Below are positions 53,308 to 61,511 of a DNA stretch of 64,000 nucleotides, one piece after another. The notes under the pieces were generated by a model, which did not search any database, was not told the origin of the DNA, and saw nothing but the letters and a program-made list of their open reading frames with translations. The position numbers were made by a program, and so were the translations under genes. The stretch comes from Oscillospiraceae bacterium (GTDB lineage: Bacteria > Bacillota > Clostridia > Oscillospirales > Ruminococcaceae): contig JAJQFI010000016.1 in NCBI GenBank assembly GCA_021201235.1, forward strand, positions 124,001 through 188,000, read 5' to 3'. The first letter of the stretch is position 1; each line of letters opens with the position of its first letter.

Positions 53308-53709
53308 TTATTTCTCCTGAGATTTATTTATTACTGTGTTGTTGCCTGAGATAATTTCCGTCAGGTCCCTCTCATCGTCGCCTATCTTAACGATGACCGA
53401 AACTAAATCGGATATATTTATCTCCTTTGTCCAATGCTTTGAATTGATGATGAGCTTCGCCTCATGCTCGGTTTTGCCCTGAAGCTCACGCGCAATCTGT
53501 TCAAGCGGAACCTGATCCTTGCGGGCGATTATCGCCTCGATACGCTCACAGATTTGCTCCTCATCGAAGAATGTCTCCTGCCCTGTGTAGGTGGACTTCT
53601 TGACAAGCCAGTCATCAGGGATAAGACCCATCCGCTTCCAGCGGTAAAGGGTGCCGTATGAGATGTTGTACTTATTCAGAAGCTCTTTTTTGGAAATCAA
53701 AACGCTCAA
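53308..53709 (-). CDS. YhbD-family (DUF4004-like) MerR-type HTH regulator
   Basis: 133 residues starting with TTG after GAGGT. The N-terminal MerR-like helix-turn-helix is SKKELLNKYNISYGTLYRWK, followed by GLIPDDWLVKKSTYTGQETFF, typical of the YhbD/DUF4004 family. The C-terminal half carries a KIGDDERDLTEIISG segment. It heads a two-gene unit with the bactofilin and is probably the protein that binds the large palindrome covering its own promoter. Confidence 0.83.
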   Translation of the reverse strand: MSVLISKKELLNKYNISYGTLYRWKRMGLIPDDWLVKKSTYTGQETFFDEEQICERIEAIIARKDQVPLEQIARELQGKTEHEAKLIINSKHWTKEINISDLVSVIVKIGDDERDLTEIISGNNTVINKSQEK

Positions 53710-53806
53710 GATATCACTACCTCTCTTTATTACCTGAGAAGCCTAAGCCGCCAAGTGGTAAAAGCGGCTTTAAGCTTCCAAGGCTTCGGATGAAACGGTG
53801 CTTTTT

Positions 53807-53860
53807 CGTAACAATGTTATGTTACGATTAGATTGTAACATAACATTGTTACGTTGTCAA
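53807..53860 (-). promoter_or_regulatory. Promoter with twin operators of the YhbD-bactofilin unit
   Basis: TTGACA (53855-53860), 17-bp spacer, TACAAT (53832-53837). A perfect 19-bp inverted repeat (53807-53825 and 53835-53853, 9-bp centre) covers the spacer, the -10 flank and the start point. Each arm is itself dyadic (GTAACA-6-TGTTAC), so there are two operator sites. MerR-type regulators often bind a dyad inside the spacer. Confidence 0.85.
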
Positions 53861-53896
53861 TAGGCAAATGCAGATTTTTGAAAAAATTTTTCGGGC

Positions 53897-53927
53897 ACAA
53901 AAAACGGGCAGATTTCTCCGCCCGTTA
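53897..53927 (-). terminator. Terminator of metQNI
   Basis: AACGGGC and GCCCGTT pair on the minus strand and are followed by TTTTTTG. Confidence 0.85.
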
Positions 53928-53946
53928 ATTACGAATTACGAATTGA

Positions 53947-54654
53947 TTATGATGTCCTGTCTCTTGGTCTTCGGTCAAGTCTCGTCGAAAGGTGTGTACC
54001 TACCGTCTGGATTATCTGAACTAAAAGAATCAGGAAGATTACGGCTAACAGCATTACCAAGTAGCGATAACGATAGTAGCCGTAGTTGATGGCTATCTTG
54101 CCGAGACCGCCGCCGCCGATGATGCCGCTCATTGCGGAATAGCCGAGGATTGTGGTCATCGCAGTGGTGAGATTTGAAAGAAGTGAAGGGATGCTTTCGG
54201 GAATCATTACTTTGATGATAATCTGAATCGGTTTTGCACCCATGCTCTGCGCCATTTCGATGATGTTCGGGTCGAGCTCCCTCAGGCTCGTCTCAACAAG
54301 TCTTGCGATAAACGGAAATGCGGCGATTACGAGAGGAACAATGGATGCGACGGTTCCTACTACAGTTCCCACAATCAGTCTTGTCAACGGGAATACCATT
54401 ATCATAAGAATCAAAAACGGGATTGAGCGCAACAGATTTATTATTACGTTCAGGACGTGGAGGAAACCGGAAGGGATTTTCAGAATCTTCTTGTCCCCTG
54501 CCACGAGGATTACTCCGAGAGGCAGACCGATCAGAACCGCAAAGAAGGTTGAAATGACGGTGACATATACCGTCTCCCAGATTGCCATCGGGAACTCGTT
54601 GACGAATATTTCAATAGTCTTCTGGACTTCCTCTGAGCTGAAAAATTCAAGCAT
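53947..54654 (-). CDS. metI: Methionine ABC transporter permease
   Basis: A 235-residue permease with five to six helices and the EAA-type motif ELDPNIIEMAQSMGAKPIQII. It pairs with MetN to move D- or L-methionine, or related compounds, across the membrane. The ATG overlaps the metN stop by 8 nt. Length and ending are normal for MetI. Last gene of metQNI. Confidence 0.94.
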   Translation of the reverse strand: MLEFFSSEEVQKTIEIFVNEFPMAIWETVYVTVISTFFAVLIGLPLGVILVAGDKKILKIPSGFLHVLNVIINLLRSIPFLILMIMVFPLTRLIVGTVVGTVASIVPLVIAAFPFIARLVETSLRELDPNIIEMAQSMGAKPIQIIIKVMIPESIPSLLSNLTTAMTTILGYSAMSGIIGGGGLGKIAINYGYYRYRYLVMLLAVIFLILLVQIIQTVGTHLSTRLDRRPRDRTS

Positions 54655-55657
54655 TTGGTCTTACCTCCTCTGCGATAATGTCGGGAATTTCTCTTAGGTA
54701 GCTGATGGCTTCGTTTGCAAGGGCTTCGTCGCCGGTGACGCTTAAGAGCATATTGCCATAGGCTTTGCCGCCGATGCTTCGGGTGGAAGCGGAACGGATG
54801 CTTGCCGGGATGTTTCTGTCCATTGCCATCTGGGCAATAAGAGGCGTCTTGCTGACCTCTGCACCGTTATAGACGACACGGATAAAGTGCTCGCCGGGAG
54901 TAGGAGCCAAAGTCTCGGAATAGCTGTCCGGGTAAACCAAACGCTTGGCGGCTTCCGACTTCGGAGCCGAGAAGACCTCGTTTACGGGTCCCTCCTCGGC
55001 GACTTCTCCGCCGTTGAGAATTGCGACTCTGCCGCAGATTTCTTCAACTACGCTCATCTGGTGGGTTATGACTATGACCGTTAAGCCGAGCTTGTCCCTT
55101 ACGTCGCGGATGAGCGAAAGAATCGAGTGGGTTGTCTGGGGGTCGAGGGCGCTCGTAGCCTCATCGCAAAGAAGAATCTTCGGATGGGTTGCCAAAGCTC
55201 TCGCGATTGCAACACGCTGTTGCTGACCGCCGGAAAGCTGTGCGGGATAGTTCTTGGCCTTGTCGGCAAGACCGACGATATCAAGAAGCTCGGTGGCTCT
55301 TGCGACGGCTTCCGACTTCTTCACTCCCGCCAGTTCAAGCGGAAAGCAGACGTTTTTCAGGCAATTACGTTGCATAAGAAGGTTGAAATCCTGAAAAATC
55401 ATCGTTATCTTCTGGCGCTCCTGCCTGAGCTGAGCCTCGGAAAGCTCACTGAGATTTACGCCGTCAATAAGGACGCTTCCCTCGGTCGGGCGTTCGAGCA
55501 TGTTTATACATCGGACGAGGGTGCTTTTTCCCGCACCGCTCATGCCAATGATTCCGTAGATTTCGCCGTCGGGAATGGTGAGGGAGATGTTTTTGAGTGC
55601 CTCGACATCGCCCGATTTCGTGGTAAATGTCTTCGACAGATTCTTGATTTCTATCAT
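54647..55657 (-). CDS. metN: Methionine ABC transporter ATP-binding protein
   Basis: A 336-residue ATPase: Walker A GMSGAGKST, signature LSGGQQQRVAIARAL, Walker B ILLCDEATSALDP, then the C-terminal NIL domain (about 265-336, FIRVVYNGAEVSKTPLI), which binds methionine and causes transinhibition in E. coli. The ATG follows a weak AAGGAG-like site. A stable hairpin lies between it and metQ and may lower its expression relative to the binding protein. Confidence 0.95.
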   Translation of the reverse strand: MIEIKNLSKTFTTKSGDVEALKNISLTIPDGEIYGIIGMSGAGKSTLVRCINMLERPTEGSVLIDGVNLSELSEAQLRQERQKITMIFQDFNLLMQRNCLKNVCFPLELAGVKKSEAVARATELLDIVGLADKAKNYPAQLSGGQQQRVAIARALATHPKILLCDEATSALDPQTTHSILSLIRDVRDKLGLTVIVITHQMSVVEEICGRVAILNGGEVAEEGPVNEVFSAPKSEAAKRLVYPDSYSETLAPTPGEHFIRVVYNGAEVSKTPLIAQMAMDRNIPASIRSASTRSIGGKAYGNMLLSVTGDEALANEAISYLREIPDIIAEEVRPNA

Positions 55658-55693
55658 TTTATCTCCTTATAGGATTAATAGATACAACCCGAA

Positions 55694-55720
55694 AATACGC
55701 CGAGTATTCTTCGGCGTATT
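55694..55720 (-). terminator. Hairpin between metQ and metN
   Basis: AATACGCCGA and TCGGCGTATT form a perfect 10-bp stem with a 7-nt loop and a short T run. Probably a partial terminator or an mRNA stabiliser giving more MetQ than MetN and MetI. Confidence 0.65.
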
Positions 55721-55747
55721 CTCTGGGGTTTAAGTTAGGTATAGATA

Positions 55748-56605
55748 TTACTCAGTGATGGCATCGAGAGAATCCTGCTTGCCACCGTAGAGACCCATCG
55801 GCTCAACGTGTACGACAGATACGGAAACGATGTGAGTGCCGTTCTGCTCGTTGAAGTCGTCGAGGTAAGGAGTGTGCTGGAAGTAGTTGGCGTCAACTTC
55901 GCCGCTCTCAACAACGTTGTTCGGCTGAACATAGTCGGTGAATTCGATGATGTCGAGGGTGATGTCCTTCTCGGCGAGGATTTCCTTTGCTACTGCAAGG
56001 ATTTCAGCATGAGGAGTAGGAGATGCGGCGACGGTGATGGTGGTACCAGCAAGCGCGTCGTAATCGACGGTATCATCATAGCCGTCGCCGGGGTTTTCAA
56101 CGGTGCTTACAACAGCTCCGTCATAGCTTGAAGCGATGAAATCAGCAACCTGCTGACTTTCGAGAGCCGCCTTGAGAGCCTTGATCTTGTCGGTGTCTTC
56201 GTTGCCTTCCTTTACTGCTAAGATGTTGCCGTAAGCGGAGGATGAGCCTTCGATTGCGAGAGAATCCTCAACCGGGTTGAGACCGGCTTCAATTGCATAA
56301 TTGGAGTTGATGATTGCATAGTCAACGTCCTGCAAAACATTCGGGAGCTGTGCGGCTTCAACCTCGCTGAACTCGATGCCGTAGGGGTTGTCCTCGATGT
56401 CGGCAACGGTTGCAGTGATTCCCGCACCATCCTTGAGGGTTATGTATCCGAGCTCTTCAAGAAGAAGAAGTGCTCTTGCCTCGTTGGTGGTGTCGTTCGG
56501 GACTGCGATGGTTATAACGTCATCGGTGTCGCCGCAAGCGGTCAGAAGTGTGAGCGAGAGAACTGCGCACAAAAGAAGCGATATAAATCTCTTGAAATTT
56601 TTCAT
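55748..56605 (-). CDS. metQ: MetQ/NlpA-family methionine-binding lipoprotein, circularly permuted
   Basis: A 285-residue lipoprotein (signal ends LTAC, Cys24). Every MetQ block is present but in rotated order. Residues 30-168 match the second half of ordinary MetQ (ITIAVPNDTTNEARALLLLE, EVEAAQLPN, YAIINSNYAIEAGL, YGNILAVKEG, YDGAVV). Residues 187-283 match the first half (TVAASPTPHAEILAVAKEIL, EFTDYVQPNN, EVDANYFQHTPYL, VHVEPMGLY, DSLDAI). A linker of about 18 residues (about 169-186, GDGYDDTVDYDALAG) joins the old C- and N-termini. The cut falls where a normal protein runs from SLDEL into VAVPND. The lipid anchor therefore attaches at a different place. It leads metQNI and has its own promoter and a LysR box. 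Confidence 0.9.
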   Translation of the reverse strand: MKNFKRFISLLLCAVLSLTLLTACGDTDDVITIAVPNDTTNEARALLLLEELGYITLKDGAGITATVADIEDNPYGIEFSEVEAAQLPNVLQDVDYAIINSNYAIEAGLNPVEDSLAIEGSSSAYGNILAVKEGNEDTDKIKALKAALESQQVADFIASSYDGAVVSTVENPGDGYDDTVDYDALAGTTITVAASPTPHAEILAVAKEILAEKDITLDIIEFTDYVQPNNVVESGEVDANYFQHTPYLDDFNEQNGTHIVSVSVVHVEPMGLYGGKQDSLDAITE

Positions 56606-56665
56606 AGTGTGTGATTTCCTTTCTATACGAATTAACCTTGTGTTAATTCGGTTTTGATGTTCCCT

Positions 56666-56694
56666 ATTCTACATCCTCCCGACAGATTTGTCCA
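56666..56694 (-). promoter_or_regulatory. metQNI promoter
   Basis: TGGACA (56689-56694), 17-bp spacer, TAGAAT (56666-56671). The leader contains a perfect 9-bp hairpin CGAATTAAC/GTTAATTCG (56628-56650). No S-box or Met T-box was seen. Confidence 0.65.
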
Positions 56695-56717
56695 ATACGT
56701 CGTTTTGATAGTTGGTT

Positions 56718-56732
56718 ATAGATTTTACCTAT
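56718..56732 (-). promoter_or_regulatory. LysR-type binding site before metQ
   Basis: ATAGGTAAAATCTAT on the minus strand is a dyad with the T-N11-A pattern of LysR regulators. Its centre lies about 66 bp before the predicted metQ start point, the classical position. The LysR gene ends at 56739, right beside it. Confidence 0.65.
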
Positions 56733-56738
56733 AGGATT

Positions 56739-57665
56739 TTATTTTCCACCGTGATTTTGTCCGAGATAATTTTGTATCTCATCAATATATCTCTGACCGA
56801 CAGAGCTCAACTGAATATTCTTCTTGGTGATATAGCCTATCTCCATGCGGCTTCCCGATTCGTCTTCGGTTCTGAACGGAATCGCCATATAGTCGCTTCC
56901 GTTGAGCTCTTCGCAGATTATGCCGCTACAGAGGGTATAACCGTTTAAGCCGACCATTAAATTAAGCATGGTTGCACGGTCATTGGTTTTTATCGTGTAG
57001 GCATATTCCGAAGTACTGAGGATTTCCTCGGCAAAGTAGAAGGAGCCGGTGTCGCCCTGCTCAAAGGAAAGGCAGGGATAGCTCTTAAGCTCCTCGAAGC
57101 CGATTGACTCGTTTTTTGCGAGAGGATGCCCCTTCCAGAGATAGACATAAGGGGCGCACTCGATGAGATGGTGAAATTCGAGATTGTTGCTCTTAAGAAT
57201 CTTGCCGATTGCGGCGCGATTGAAGTCACATAAGTAGAGGATTCCTATCTCACTCTTCATGGTGGTGACATCGGAGATAACGTCCCTCGTCTTGGTCTCA
57301 CGGATAGCGAACTCGTATTCTGCGGAGTCGTAGTGCTTGACGAGCTCGACAAAGGCTTTTACGGCGAAAGAATAATGCTGAGTGGAAACCCCGAACTTCT
57401 TTTTATAGCTCTGATTGCCGTACTTCTCGATAAGGGATTCATACTGGTTATAGAGCTGTCTGGCATAAGGAAGAAACTCCGCGCCGTCGTTTGTGAGGCT
57501 TACTCCCCTGCCTGAGCGATAGAAAATAGTGATGCCGAGCTCCTTCTCGAGCTCCTGCATCGAGCTTGTCAGAGACGGTTGGGCGATGTATAAAACCTCA
57601 GCCGCCTTATTGAAAGAGCCGGTTTCGGAAATTGTGATTGCATACTTAAGTTGTTGGATTGTCAT
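56739..57665 (-). CDS. LysR-family transcriptional regulator
   Basis: 308 residues from MTIQQLKYAI (GAAGGGATG site); 36 open codons upstream overlap the previous gene and are excluded. N-terminal winged helix (about 1-60: GSFNKAAEVLYIAQPSLTSSM) and a two-lobed effector domain. It lies directly upstream of metQNI on the same strand with a T-N11-A box between them, so it probably senses methionine or a sulfur intermediate and controls the transporter. It is 4 bp after the 57670 gene. Confidence 0.9.
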   Translation of the reverse strand: MTIQQLKYAITISETGSFNKAAEVLYIAQPSLTSSMQELEKELGITIFYRSGRGVSLTNDGAEFLPYARQLYNQYESLIEKYGNQSYKKKFGVSTQHYSFAVKAFVELVKHYDSAEYEFAIRETKTRDVISDVTTMKSEIGILYLCDFNRAAIGKILKSNNLEFHHLIECAPYVYLWKGHPLAKNESIGFEELKSYPCLSFEQGDTGSFYFAEEILSTSEYAYTIKTNDRATMLNLMVGLNGYTLCSGIICEELNGSDYMAIPFRTEDESGSRMEIGYITKKNIQLSSVGQRYIDEIQNYLGQNHGGK

Positions 57666-57669
57666 GTTA

Positions 57670-58416
57670 TCATCCCTTCGTATAGATAAATTTGTTGCCT
57701 TCTTTGCCCTTAAAATTGATGAGCCCCATCTCTTCAAGCATCTTGAGTGCTCCGTAAAGTGCCAAGCCGTCAAGCCTCGTAAGCTTTGAATAGTCCTTGC
57801 GAGTGAATGTATCCGGCAAAGCTTCCGGCAGGAAAATGCGATAGTCGGAGGGCTCGCTTAAAAAAATCTCGTCATAGAGCTCGAGCGGCATGCGGTCGTT
57901 GCGGGTGGCACGGTGCTTTTTTCCTCTGCCGTAGCCGTCTTGGTTCTTTATATCCCAAACGTCTATCAGCTCGAGAATCACCTGCACCTTGCCGCTCGTG
58001 AGATAATCTTTTATATTGTAGAGCTCATAGATGCAATCAAAAGCCGTGCCTGTTTTCGGAGAGCGGCGTTTCGGGGTGAGCTCACCGGTTTTCGGGTCGA
58101 GCCACGAAATCCACTTTTTATGTGGAATCGGATAGACGACGGTGGTATAATAGCCCTCGGAGATGTAATACTCAAGCTTTTCCCGAAGGCGTTTCAGAGC
58201 CCGGGTCTGGATTTCGATTATGTCCTTGTCGCGGCAGATGTCAGCAGTGAATTTGCCGATACCCACCTCGTGATAGTCGGGGTCGGGCTCATGATAATAT
58301 TTCAGGACCGCGTGGAGATACTTTTCGGAAAGGGTTCCGACACCTGCGGACACAAGAAGCTCTTCACGAGGTCTCTCCAAGAGCTCCGAAAATCGCTTTT
58401 TCTCGGATTCTGTCAC
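57670..58416 (-). CDS. Protein of unknown function with nuclease-like D-ExQ pattern and C-terminal winged-helix segment
   Basis: I do not recognise the family. From GTG (VTESEKKRFSELL, after GGGGGACAGG) the product has 248 residues. At about 45-80 the pattern KFTADICRDKDIIEIQTRAL recalls the D...E-x-Q core of PD-(D/E)xK nucleases such as CoiA-type proteins, followed by VVYPIPHKKWISWLD. The middle is rich in Lys and Arg (GYGRGKKHRATRNDR). The end (LDGLALYGALKMLEEMGLINFKG) looks like a winged-helix wing. Upstream codons of the longer frame overlap the promoter. It is co-transcribed with the LysR gene. Confidence 0.65.
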   Translation of the reverse strand: MTESEKKRFSELLERPREELLVSAGVGTLSEKYLHAVLKYYHEPDPDYHEVGIGKFTADICRDKDIIEIQTRALKRLREKLEYYISEGYYTTVVYPIPHKKWISWLDPKTGELTPKRRSPKTGTAFDCIYELYNIKDYLTSGKVQVILELIDVWDIKNQDGYGRGKKHRATRNDRMPLELYDEIFLSEPSDYRIFLPEALPDTFTRKDYSKLTRLDGLALYGALKMLEEMGLINFKGKEGNKFIYTKG

Positions 58417-58450
58417 ATGCCTGTCCCCCTTTCGCACTGAAATTAAATAC

Positions 58451-58479
58451 AGTATAGCACAAATCAGCGAAAGTTTCCA
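58451..58479 (-). promoter_or_regulatory. Promoter of the 57670-lysR unit
   Basis: TGGAAA (58474-58479), 17-bp spacer, TATACT (58451-58456). Confidence 0.6.
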
Positions 58480-58510
58480 CTGTAAAATCGAATTATTTGA
58501 CCGCCGCGGC

Positions 58511-58539
58511 TTGCTTTTAGACACGAAAAGGTGTATAAT
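58511..58539 (+). promoter_or_regulatory. Promoter of the M16 protease gene
   Basis: TTGCTT (58511-58516), 17-bp spacer, TATAAT (58534-58539). Confidence 0.75.
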
Positions 58540-58595
58540 CGTTATTGGTAAATTTTTAAAGCCTACAATAACGATTACATATAGGAGGTTAATAA

Positions 58596-61466
58596 ATGTC
58601 AGAATTATTCCACGGCTTTGCCGAAACGAGAGTCAGAGAGCTCTCCGAAATCGATGCGAAGCTCCACGAAATGAAGCACGTTAAGTCGGGCGCACGACTT
58701 ATCTGGATTGAGCGCGAGGACGACAACAAGACCTTTGGCATCGCCTTCAAGACCCTGCCGGAGAACGACACCGGTGTGTTCCACATTCTTGAGCACTCGG
58801 TTCTCAACGGTTCCGACCGTTACCCCGTCAAGGAGCCGTTTGTCGAGCTTCTTAAAAACTCGATGAACACCTTCCTCAACGCCATGACCTTCTCAGACAA
58901 GACGGTCTATCCTGTTTCGAGCAAGAACAATCAGGACTTCATCAATCTGATGAGGGTTTATCTCGATGCCGTTTTCCATCCGCTTATCTACTCAAAGCCG
59001 GAAATTTTCTATCAGGAGGGCTGGCACCACGAATTTGCCGAGGACGGCACCGTCAGCTATAAGGGCGTTGTCTTCAACGAGATGAAGGGCGCGACTTCCG
59101 ACCCGGACGACATTCTTGAAGAAGCTGTCATGCAGGGGCTCTTCCCCGACAACTGCTATAAGCACAATTCTGGCGGCGCACCGGCGAGCATTCCCGACCT
59201 CACTTATGAGATGTTCATAGCGAACCACAAGAAGTATTACGACCCGTCGAATTCCTATATCTTCATCGACGGCAGTGTCGACATCGACACGACTCTCGGC
59301 ATCATCGACGACGAGTATCTCAGTCACTACAATGCCGCTCCCGAGATTCCTCCGATAGATATGCAGAAGCCGATTGACGGCGGCGTTATCGAGTATGAGT
59401 ATGGTCTTTCGCCTTCCGAAGAACTCGAAGGTCACACAAGGCTCGCCTATGGCAACGTTATCGGAACCTACGACGAATACGAGAAGCTCATCGCTATGGA
59501 TGTTCTGGCGGAAGTTCTTGCGGGAACAAACCACTCGCCCTTGAGCAGAGCGATTCTCTCGGAAGGTCTTGCCGAGGACGTTATATTCAGAATCTCCGAC
59601 GGAATTTTACAGCCTTATGCAGTTATTGAAATAAGAAATCTTAAGGATGAGAATAAAGACAAGGTCGAGAAGCTTGTCCGTGACACTCTTACCGGTATTG
59701 CCGATAACGGCGTTGACCGCGAACAGCTTGAGTCCTCGATGGCGAACCTTGAATTCAAGCTCCGTGAGAAGAACTACGGACCGAAGGGTCTTGTATTCGG
59801 GCTCACCGCTCTTGACACATGGCTCTATGGCGGCGACCCGGCAACAAAGCTTGTTGTCGGCGACATGTTCGAGGATCTGAAGAAAAAGGCTGACGAAGGC
59901 TACTTCGAACAGCTCATCCGAGACGTTCTCCTTGACAACAAGCACACCTGCAAGGTTGTCCTTAGGCCCTCGCACACCTATGCCGAAACAACCGCTGAAA
60001 AGGAACAGGCAAGACTTAAGAGAGAAGAAGAATCATGGACTCCCGAAGAGCGCGAGACTCTTATCGAAAAGCAGAAGAAACTTGAGGCTTGGCAACACAG
60101 TGAGGACACTCCTGAGAATCTGGCAACGCTTCCGATGCTTAAGCTCTCGGATCTCCCCGATGAGCCTGAGAAGTTCCCGATGGAAGAGGCTGAAAACGGT
60201 GGCATGAAGGTGCTTTTGCACAAGCTGAATACTTCCGGAATCGTCTATACAAATCTCTATTTCGATGCTACCGACCTCAGCGAAAAAGAGCTCTCTGCGG
60301 CTTCGCTTCTTTGCTCGTTACTCGGAAAGCTCGACACCAAGTCACACTCAGCCGAAAAGCTCCAGACGCTTCTTAATTTCTATTGCGGAAGCTTCGGTGC
60401 GAAGGTTTCGGCTTATCCGTCTGCCGACAATTATGACGTCAAGTTTGTCGTTTCCTTCTCGGCTCTTGAGACAAAGCTTGAAAACGCTACGAAGCTCGTC
60501 TGCGAGATTCTTTCGGAAACCAAGCTCGATAATGAGACCTCCGTTATGGAGATTCTCAGGCAGGAGAAGACCGACGTCTTCCAGAGCATTCTTATGAGAG
60601 GAAACTCGGTGGCTTTGGGCAGAGTCAACGCTCAGATTTCACCCGCAGGCGTTGTCGGCGAGTACACCTCCGGTATCAGCTACTACAAGACCCTCGGCGA
60701 GTTTGAAAGCGAGAGCAAGTCACTTCTCTCTGCTCTTGAAAGCGTCAAGAATAAGGTTCTCGGCTCCGATAGAGCCATTGTGAGCATCACCGGTGAGATG
60801 GCAAATGCCGCTAAGACAGTTGTTGACTGCGTCAGCTCCACCCTCCCCGCTGTCGGAAAGCCCGACGGCAAGGCAGACTTGAAGCCGTTCGGCATCAAGA
60901 AAGAGGGCATTGCGGTTCCCACTGAAATCGCCTTTGCGGCTATGGGAAGCAGTGTTACGGATCTCGGCGAGAAGGTCACCGGAGAATACAGCGTTGCGGC
61001 AAGAATCCTGACATATGGCTACCTCTGGAACGTCATCAGAGTTCAGGGCGGCGCATACGGCACCGGCTTCGTCGTAAGGGATTCGGGATATATCACCTGC
61101 CACTCCTATCGTGACCCGAGCGCAAACCGTTCGCTTGGCTACTTCAAGAAGAGCGGCGAGTTCTTAAGAGACTTCCTGAAGAATAACGACGACCTCACAG
61201 GCTTCATCATCGGAAGTGTTTCTGACATGTTCCAACTCACCACTCCGAGCACGAAGGGCGTTATCTCCGACAACAGATACTTCACGGGCATTACTCCCGA
61301 GCGTGTCAATGAGAAGTACCACGAACTCATCGGTGCAACACCCGAGAAGCTCACGGAGCTTTCATACAACGTAGATAAAGTCATCTGCGACGGCGGCATC
61401 TGCATCGTCGGCTCGAAGAAACAGCTTGACGAATGCGAAGAGCTCGACAGCGTCGAAACCCTTTAA
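58596..61466 (+). CDS. M16C-family zinc metallopeptidase (presequence-protease-like)
   Basis: A 956-residue peptidase of the insulinase superfamily, in the PreP/Cym1 branch with both halves in one chain. The inverted zinc motif HxxEH is in VFHILEHSVLNG, and the distal Glu lies in GVVFNEMKGA. The inactive second half begins after a charged hinge (about 450-530, rich in Lys and Glu). There is no signal peptide, so it acts in the cytoplasm on small peptides. Ribosome site AGGAGG. Single gene with its own promoter and terminator. Confidence 0.93.
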   Translation: MSELFHGFAETRVRELSEIDAKLHEMKHVKSGARLIWIEREDDNKTFGIAFKTLPENDTGVFHILEHSVLNGSDRYPVKEPFVELLKNSMNTFLNAMTFSDKTVYPVSSKNNQDFINLMRVYLDAVFHPLIYSKPEIFYQEGWHHEFAEDGTVSYKGVVFNEMKGATSDPDDILEEAVMQGLFPDNCYKHNSGGAPASIPDLTYEMFIANHKKYYDPSNSYIFIDGSVDIDTTLGIIDDEYLSHYNAAPEIPPIDMQKPIDGGVIEYEYGLSPSEELEGHTRLAYGNVIGTYDEYEKLIAMDVLAEVLAGTNHSPLSRAILSEGLAEDVIFRISDGILQPYAVIEIRNLKDENKDKVEKLVRDTLTGIADNGVDREQLESSMANLEFKLREKNYGPKGLVFGLTALDTWLYGGDPATKLVVGDMFEDLKKKADEGYFEQLIRDVLLDNKHTCKVVLRPSHTYAETTAEKEQARLKREEESWTPEERETLIEKQKKLEAWQHSEDTPENLATLPMLKLSDLPDEPEKFPMEEAENGGMKVLLHKLNTSGIVYTNLYFDATDLSEKELSAASLLCSLLGKLDTKSHSAEKLQTLLNFYCGSFGAKVSAYPSADNYDVKFVVSFSALETKLENATKLVCEILSETKLDNETSVMEILRQEKTDVFQSILMRGNSVALGRVNAQISPAGVVGEYTSGISYYKTLGEFESESKSLLSALESVKNKVLGSDRAIVSITGEMANAAKTVVDCVSSTLPAVGKPDGKADLKPFGIKKEGIAVPTEIAFAAMGSSVTDLGEKVTGEYSVAARILTYGYLWNVIRVQGGAYGTGFVVRDSGYITCHSYRDPSANRSLGYFKKSGEFLRDFLKNNDDLTGFIIGSVSDMFQLTTPSTKGVISDNRYFTGITPERVNEKYHELIGATPEKLTELSYNVDKVICDGGICIVGSKKQLDECEELDSVETL

Positions 61467-61477
61467 TCCCACATAAA

Positions 61478-61511
61478 ATAAATCAGCCGGTTTGTGCCGG
61501 CTGATTTTTTA
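61478..61511. terminator. Convergent terminator after the M16 gene
   Basis: AATCAGCCGG and CCGGCTGATT form a 10-bp stem, followed by TTTTTT. It overlaps the stop of the opposing NUDIX gene. Confidence 0.88.

Noticed and set aside
56606-56738. SAM riboswitch or Met T-box before metQ
   Set aside because: The stretch holds a promoter, one simple 9-bp hairpin and a LysR-type dyad. Neither S-box core nor T-box sequence is visible.
58497-58540. TTGACC at 58498-58503 as -35 of the M16 gene
   Set aside because: It is about 30 bp from the TATAAT, too far. TTGCTT at 17-bp spacing is the better partner.
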